This document shows, in pieces, positions 59,830 through 64,000 of a stretch of 64,000 nucleotides of DNA (position 1 is its first letter; each line of letters begins with the position of its first letter). The position numbers and the translations under genes are program-made. This stretch comes from Zhongshania aquimaris (GTDB taxonomy: Bacteria; Pseudomonadota; Gammaproteobacteria; Pseudomonadales; Spongiibacteraceae). The stretch covers positions 186,001-250,000 of the forward strand of contig NZ_JAHWDQ010000004.1 in assembly GCF_019312595.1 (NCBI RefSeq), read 5' to 3'. The notes beneath the pieces were generated by a model. The model was given only the letters and a program-made list of their open reading frames with translations, made no database searches and was not told where the DNA came from.

Positions 59830-61551
59830 TTAAATATAAGCAACTTTGTCTGCATGCCATTTGTATATAAGATCAGCCTCTGGCGCCTCATAGGCCGAAA
59901 TTCGTCTATCCATTACGATCTGTACAATTGCCGGCTTACCGGAAGCGAACGCCCGATCCATTGCAGGCTGAATTTCATCTGTTGTCTGACAAAACTCTCC
60001 ATGCCCTCCCATTTCCATAGCCAGGCGGTCCATTCTCACGAATTCATTATCTACTTCAAAGGTCTTACCAAAGCGATATTCGTAGTAAGGAACCTCTAGT
60101 GCCCAACCTTGATCATAAGCAACAACAATCACTACCGGCAGCTGATAACGAACTGCCGTTTCAAACTCCATCATGTAGAAACCTATAGCGCCGTCTCCCG
60201 TTACCAGGCAAACCCGCTTACCAGGCTCTGCAAGCTGAGCCCCAATAGCGTAAGGAAGTCCAACACCAAGCATGCCCATCTTCAACGTAGCGAGAAAATT
60301 ACTATGCTTGTTATTTAAATAGCGTTGTTGCCACAGAAAAATGGATCCGCCATCACTAACGATAATGGCGTCGTCTGGAATCGATTTTTGCGCCTCCAGT
60401 ATTAGGCGGCCCGGATGAACCGGCGTTATATCTTTAGCGGCCTCAATGTAACCTTGGAAAATATCTCTTCTCTGCTCTTGCCATACAGCCAATTTCTCAC
60501 TGCATCCTCTTACTTGCCTAAGTTTAAGCTCTGATATTAACTCTGGAATGATGTCTTCTATGTTTCCGACCAAGGCAATATCAATGAGTCGATTTCTACC
60601 GGCTACCTGCGGATCCTTTTCAACCTGAATCCACGTTTGATCACTGCCGAAGAAATCGCCAAATCCTTCTTGCTCAGAGAAATACAGATTATCTCCAAAC
60701 ATCAATTTTTCGCCTATTGATGAGCCGACAACCAATATGACATCGGCTTGCTGCGTGGCCTCCAAGCCAGGCCCAAACCCAAAATCCAGAACTTGAGAAT
60801 GGGTATCGGGAAAGGTTCCTCTACCACCATAGGTTCTAACAACCGGGCATTTGAGAATCTCTGCTAACTGCTGAAGTAACTCATGGGTTTTTGAAATACG
60901 AACACCGGCACCAGGCATCAGTACCGGTAGCTCTGCACTTTCTAAAATGTCAGCGACCCGCTTTATGTCCTCAGATGGCGGCATTATTCTAGCTGGCCGA
61001 TAAAGATTTTTTGCCGGTAACGCCTCAAACTCATATTCTTCACGCAACATATCGAACGGCAAGCCAAGATATACTGGGCCTGGACGACCGTAACGCATTT
61101 GCCTGAACGCCTCATAAAATAGCTCATCCACTTGCTCAGGATGCTCAAGAATAGCGGCGAATTTCGTTACCGGCTTTACCATATCTACCAAGTTAGGGCA
61201 CTGAAACTTAGGCGACCTGACAGAGCTTCTAGCCATGAGGCCCCGCTCCGAGCCCAAATACAATACCGGCAGGCCCTCCGCATCGGAGTGAACAACCGCA
61301 GGCAAAAGGTTGCTGGCGCCCGGTCCGCAGTTACCACCGGTAACCGCAATATTTCCAGTACTTTGCGCATATGACTCAGCCATATAAGCACAGGCTGTTT
61401 CATGGTGGCCCGCAATAATACGACCTTCACGCTCTACAAAACGATTGTGGATATCGCCAAATGTAACCTCTGGAAGTGTAAAAAGTTTATCTACACCCTC
61501 GTGGATTAGTAAATCAGCTATTCGACTACCAATAGTTTGCGACACTTTCAT
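59830..61551 (-). CDS. ThDP-dependent enzyme (acetolactate synthase/cyclohexanedione hydrolase-like)
   Basis: A 573-residue three-domain ThDP enzyme. Glu51 (GHHETACAYMAESYAQ) is the cofactor-activating acid. The ThDP/Mg motif begins GDG at 452-454, but where most members have Asn-Asn about 27 residues later, this protein has Tyr479-Asp480 (VVAYDQGW), so Asp would replace the usual Mg-ligand Asn. The family includes acetolactate synthase, benzoylformate decarboxylase, 2-hydroxyacyl-CoA lyase and cyclohexane-1,2-dione hydrolase, which opens a ring. No regulatory subunit is nearby, so it is not a biosynthetic ALS. C-C cleavage of a 2-hydroxy-ketone or dione is the best guess. Confidence 0.88.
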   Translation of the reverse strand: MKVSQTIGSRIADLLIHEGVDKLFTLPEVTFGDIHNRFVEREGRIIAGHHETACAYMAESYAQSTGNIAVTGGNCGPGASNLLPAVVHSDAEGLPVLYLGSERGLMARSSVRSPKFQCPNLVDMVKPVTKFAAILEHPEQVDELFYEAFRQMRYGRPGPVYLGLPFDMLREEYEFEALPAKNLYRPARIMPPSEDIKRVADILESAELPVLMPGAGVRISKTHELLQQLAEILKCPVVRTYGGRGTFPDTHSQVLDFGFGPGLEATQQADVILVVGSSIGEKLMFGDNLYFSEQEGFGDFFGSDQTWIQVEKDPQVAGRNRLIDIALVGNIEDIIPELISELKLRQVRGCSEKLAVWQEQRRDIFQGYIEAAKDITPVHPGRLILEAQKSIPDDAIIVSDGGSIFLWQQRYLNNKHSNFLATLKMGMLGVGLPYAIGAQLAEPGKRVCLVTGDGAIGFYMMEFETAVRYQLPVVIVVAYDQGWALEVPYYEYRFGKTFEVDNEFVRMDRLAMEMGGHGEFCQTTDEIQPAMDRAFASGKPAIVQIVMDRRISAYEAPEADLIYKWHADKVAYI

Positions 61552-61630
61552 AATTAGAGTTCCCAGTATTTATTGTATGTAATGTGCTATTTAAAATTCT
61601 TACCACGCACGCGATCAGCCGTGCAATTTA

Positions 61631-62422
61631 CTAGTGAGGAATAAACCCGCCACCATTAACGTCAAGCGTTGCACCGGTAACCGCGCTGGCATAGTCAGAC
61701 GCAAAGAACAGGACAGACTTCCCGCACTCCTCATCACTCGGGATACGCCCAAGCGGTATATTCCTGGTAACCTCACCGATCACTTCTTCGAGCGCCAAAC
61801 TTCGCTCCTTGGCCGAGGCGATCATGTAATTCTCAACACTTGGACCCCACATCCAGCCCATATAAACAGAATTTACGCGAATATTGTCTGCACCCAGCTC
61901 CATTGCCAGATGCGATGAAGCGCATGACAGGGCAGCCTTTGTCGAAGCGTATCCACCATTCGAAAACATCGGCGTGCGCGCCGCCATGGTATTCACCATA
62001 ACAATACTGCCACCGCCTCCGCGCCTCATATGAGGAACCACCTCTTGGGTTAAATTCAATGTACCGAAGAAATTGACGTCCATCGGCTTTCGCCAATCGT
62101 TTAAATTTGCGCTATCGATTGTTGAAAATGTACCGGGGTCATATGCACTATTGATAAGTACATCGATACGTCCGAATTTTTGATAGGCGCGGTCAGCCAA
62201 TGACCTGCATGACTCTCTATCCGCTATATCGGTGGCCACGCAAAGTATTCTCTCACCATCTACACCCTGAGCAACCAAGTCCGATTTCAACACATCGAGC
62301 TTTTCTTGTGTTCTTGATGCGAGAACAACATTTGCGCCTTCAACTAAACTCAAGGTAACCAACTTACAGCCTAAGCCAGGACCAACCCCGGATATCACAA
62401 CTGTTTTATTCTTGAGAAGCAT
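61631..62422 (-). CDS. Short-chain dehydrogenase/reductase
   Basis: A 263-residue SDR with the unusual loop SGVGPGLG at 11-18, Arg37 after beta-2 (ASRTQEKL), which favours NADP, NSA instead of NAG at 91-93, the segment VNTMAART (Thr in place of the usual Ser), Tyr158 and Lys162 (YASTK), and VTGATLDVNGG near the end. It opens the operon that runs through the ThDP, ADH, DUF1214 and KstD genes. The 16-bp dyad at 62524-62539 lies 102 bases upstream. Substrate unknown. Confidence 0.89.
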   Translation of the reverse strand: MLLKNKTVVISGVGPGLGCKLVTLSLVEGANVVLASRTQEKLDVLKSDLVAQGVDGERILCVATDIADRESCRSLADRAYQKFGRIDVLINSAYDPGTFSTIDSANLNDWRKPMDVNFFGTLNLTQEVVPHMRRGGGGSIVMVNTMAARTPMFSNGGYASTKAALSCASSHLAMELGADNIRVNSVYMGWMWGPSVENYMIASAKERSLALEEVIGEVTRNIPLGRIPSDEECGKSVLFFASDYASAVTGATLDVNGGGFIPH

Positions 62423-62803
62423 AGCGGCATAATCCCCACATAATTATTATCGATAGCACGCCCTCTTACCGAGGCGCCCAAAAAGTATGCTCACAACCAT
62501 ATCAAGCCGAAGATGTTAATAACTCATTCGATGAGATGAAGAATTGAGAAAATGATCTACCAAAAGCCCTCTTGACGAGGCGAAAAGTACATCGAGGAGC
62601 AGACCAGCTGTTTATGTGCGGCGCGATCAAAGGTACAAACCGATGTAAAAATGCGCGAAGTTATTGTGTACAATGCCCCTGTAGCGCTTACCATCGCGTC
62701 ATCACAGCGAATAGCGGCGAAAACCTCACCTTAATGAATGAATCTTCTTAAAAAGCATCGAGCTAGAATCGATGAAAAGTATATAAGAAGGCTACTTCAC
62801 ACA
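62423..62803. other. Divergent promoter interval
   Basis: 381 bases without a gene, between the SDR operon (minus) and the acyl-CoA ligase (plus). It contains the dyad at 62524-62539 with a minus-strand -10. I see no clear promoter pair for the ligase. Confidence 0.45.
62496..62539 (-). promoter_or_regulatory. Dyad operator plus -10-like box for the SDR-ThDP-KstD operon
   Basis: TCATTCGATGAGATGA (62524-62539) has perfect outer arms (TCAT/ATGA). On the minus strand TATGGT (62501-62496) stands 22 bases after it. The SDR ATG is 74 bases further. Confidence 0.6.
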
Positions 62804-64000
62804 ATGATTACTCAATCAAACTCTATTTATTCTTCATTTCGACGCGCAGTGTCGAAGAATAAGTCGAAGCTTGCCATTAGTTTCGAAGGGCGAGACTGGA
62901 CATTCCAATCTCTGGAATTAGGAATTGGACGAATCTGCAACTACCTGTCAGACAAGGGTTTCAATAAAGGTGACCGAATAATTTCATTCGGAAAGAATTC
63001 AGATACTTACATCATGTTTTGGTTAGCATGCGTAAAAATGGGCTGCATTCACATACCGGTCAATTACTCACTAACCGAAAAAGAGTTGCGCTTCATTATA
63101 GATAATTCCGGCGCGTGCGGAATCTTCTGCGATGAAGAATACCTAGAAAAAATATCTTCCATAGCCGGGAAAGTAGCTCTTAAATACTATGGGCTATTAA
63201 ACTCACGGTCTCAGGACAGCCAAAGCTTGATCAACGTTGCTAAGGCGTATAGCAACGAGTACTTCGACGAAGTCGAGTCAAATGAAAATACCCTAGCGCA
63301 AATTATATACACATCGGGTACAACGGCAGATCCAAAAGGGGTAATGCACACACATCGATCCCTCATGTCGCAGTATATTAGCACTATCATTGAATTAGAT
63401 ATTAAGCCAAACGACAAAATGCTTGCCGCTCTGCCGCTGTATCACTGCGCGCAACTTCATAATTTTAGTATGCCGTGCCTACTCATGGGAGGCACAAATT
63501 ACATTCTGCGCACACCAGTTGTTAGCCTATGTTTTGACACTGTTGAGCAACACGGAATCACGTCGCTTTTCTTTCCGCCCTCAGTGTGGACTACTTTCCT
63601 AAAGGAATACGACCAACAGTTTAGTAGGCTTACCACACTCGTCAAGGCCTACTATGGCGCATCAATTATGCCCCAAGAGGTGCTGAGCAAAATAACTCAG
63701 CTACTGCCAAAAGTCGGCTTCTACAATTGCTATGGCCAAACAGAAATCGCCCCCTTAGCTACCGTTCTGAGACCAGAGGAGCACGAGTTAAGACCAAGCT
63801 CAGTTGGAAAACCTGTTTTTAATGTTGAAACCAAGCTAATGACGGACGACCTAAAGGACGTCGAGGTAGGCTGTGAGGGTGAAATTGTGCACCGCTCGCC
63901 ACAGTTACTCGAAGGCTATTGGAATAATGATCTTGAAACATCTAAAGCATTTGAAGGCGACTGGTTTCATTCAGGCGACATCGGTCGATTTGATAGTGAA
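62804..64000 (+). CDS. AMP-forming acyl-CoA ligase (partial, cut by window end)
   Basis: The frame opens at ATG 62804 and is still open at the last base (399 codons). It carries the P-loop YTSGTTADPKGVMHTH, the adenine motif NCYGQTEIAPL and the start of the C-terminal part (WFHSGDIGRFDSE). This is a medium/long-chain acyl-CoA synthetase of the FadD13-like ANL group. It activates a carboxylic acid to its CoA ester. It is divergent from the SDR-ThDP-KstD operon and probably supplies or processes its CoA intermediates. Ribosome site: AGAAGG about 14 bases upstream, rather far. Confidence 0.9.
   Translation, partial: MITQSNSIYSSFRRAVSKNKSKLAISFEGRDWTFQSLELGIGRICNYLSDKGFNKGDRIISFGKNSDTYIMFWLACVKMGCIHIPVNYSLTEKELRFIIDNSGACGIFCDEEYLEKISSIAGKVALKYYGLLNSRSQDSQSLINVAKAYSNEYFDEVESNENTLAQIIYTSGTTADPKGVMHTHRSLMSQYISTIIELDIKPNDKMLAALPLYHCAQLHNFSMPCLLMGGTNYILRTPVVSLCFDTVEQHGITSLFFPPSVWTTFLKEYDQQFSRLTTLVKAYYGASIMPQEVLSKITQLLPKVGFYNCYGQTEIAPLATVLRPEEHELRPSSVGKPVFNVETKLMTDDLKDVEVGCEGEIVHRSPQLLEGYWNNDLETSKAFEGDWFHSGDIGRFDSE

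Overview
The window looks like a chromosomal segment of a free-living, probably marine, gammaproteobacterium (Cellvibrionales/Spongiibacteraceae-like). This is inferred from the expanded TonB-dependent receptors, the many short-chain dehydrogenases (SDRs), the mix of Rieske, Baeyer-Villiger and KstD-type enzymes, and the sequence style of the core genes. It cannot be proved from the sequence alone. The first 5.8 kb (cupin, hydrolase, two SDRs, PQQ-type sugar dehydrogenase, initiator tRNA) looks like core genome. Most of the rest is AT-richer accessory DNA devoted to taking up and oxidising hydrophobic, probably alicyclic, terpenoid or steroid-like, compounds.

Layout. 173-3474: operon of cupin, alpha/beta hydrolase and two SDRs. 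3482-4990: sorbosone-dehydrogenase-like protein with a C-terminal cytochrome c. 5580-5770: a complete initiator tRNA unit (promoter, tRNA-fMet, terminator), followed by a 2-kb gene-poor stretch with short repeats and three small genes. 7774-12899: FecI-FecR-TonB receptor signalling set. 13252-31137: a composite-transposon-like island. Two IS6-like elements in inverted orientation (13252-14073 and 30315-31137) bracket 16.2 kb. That interval carries an acyl-CoA dehydrogenase, TonB receptor, acyl-CoA ligase, TetR regulator, carotenoid-cleavage oxygenase, Rieske oxygenase, aldehyde dehydrogenase, molybdopterin oxidoreductase, 7Fe ferredoxin, ferredoxin reductase and a second TetR. 31189-64000: a second, larger catabolic region. 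It holds seven SDRs, a KshA-like Rieske oxygenase with its own 2Fe-2S ferredoxin, four SnoaL/NTF2-like proteins, an MFS transporter, two LuxR-type regulators, a double Lrp regulator, two TonB receptors, a Baeyer-Villiger monooxygenase, an aldehyde dehydrogenase, a sulfotransferase, a KstD-like dehydrogenase, a DUF1214 protein, an alcohol dehydrogenase, a ThDP enzyme and an acyl-CoA ligase cut by the window end. IS3- and IS481-family transposase debris lies at 34941-35470.

Regulation gives the clearest new signal. In the IS-bracketed island, three promoters carry the same palindrome (TTGACA-N-TGTCAA) lying exactly on the -35 box, each 17 bp from a -10 hexamer. This predicts one repressor, probably one of the two TetR proteins, controlling receptor, oxygenase and dehydrogenase operons together. 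In the second region a different 16-bp dyad (TCAT-N8-RTGA) occurs at six intergenic sites and is followed 22 nt later by -10-like hexamers on at least seven promoter arms, including one perfect TATAAT. That geometry centres the dyad near -42, as expected for a LuxR-type activator, and two LuxR-type genes sit in the middle of the region.

Working model (inference): receptors bring the substrate across the outer membrane. Rieske and Baeyer-Villiger oxygenases, SDRs, KstD-like and ThDP enzymes open or trim rings. Aldehyde dehydrogenases, CoA ligases and acyl-CoA dehydrogenase feed the products to beta-oxidation. The actual substrate is not readable from the DNA.
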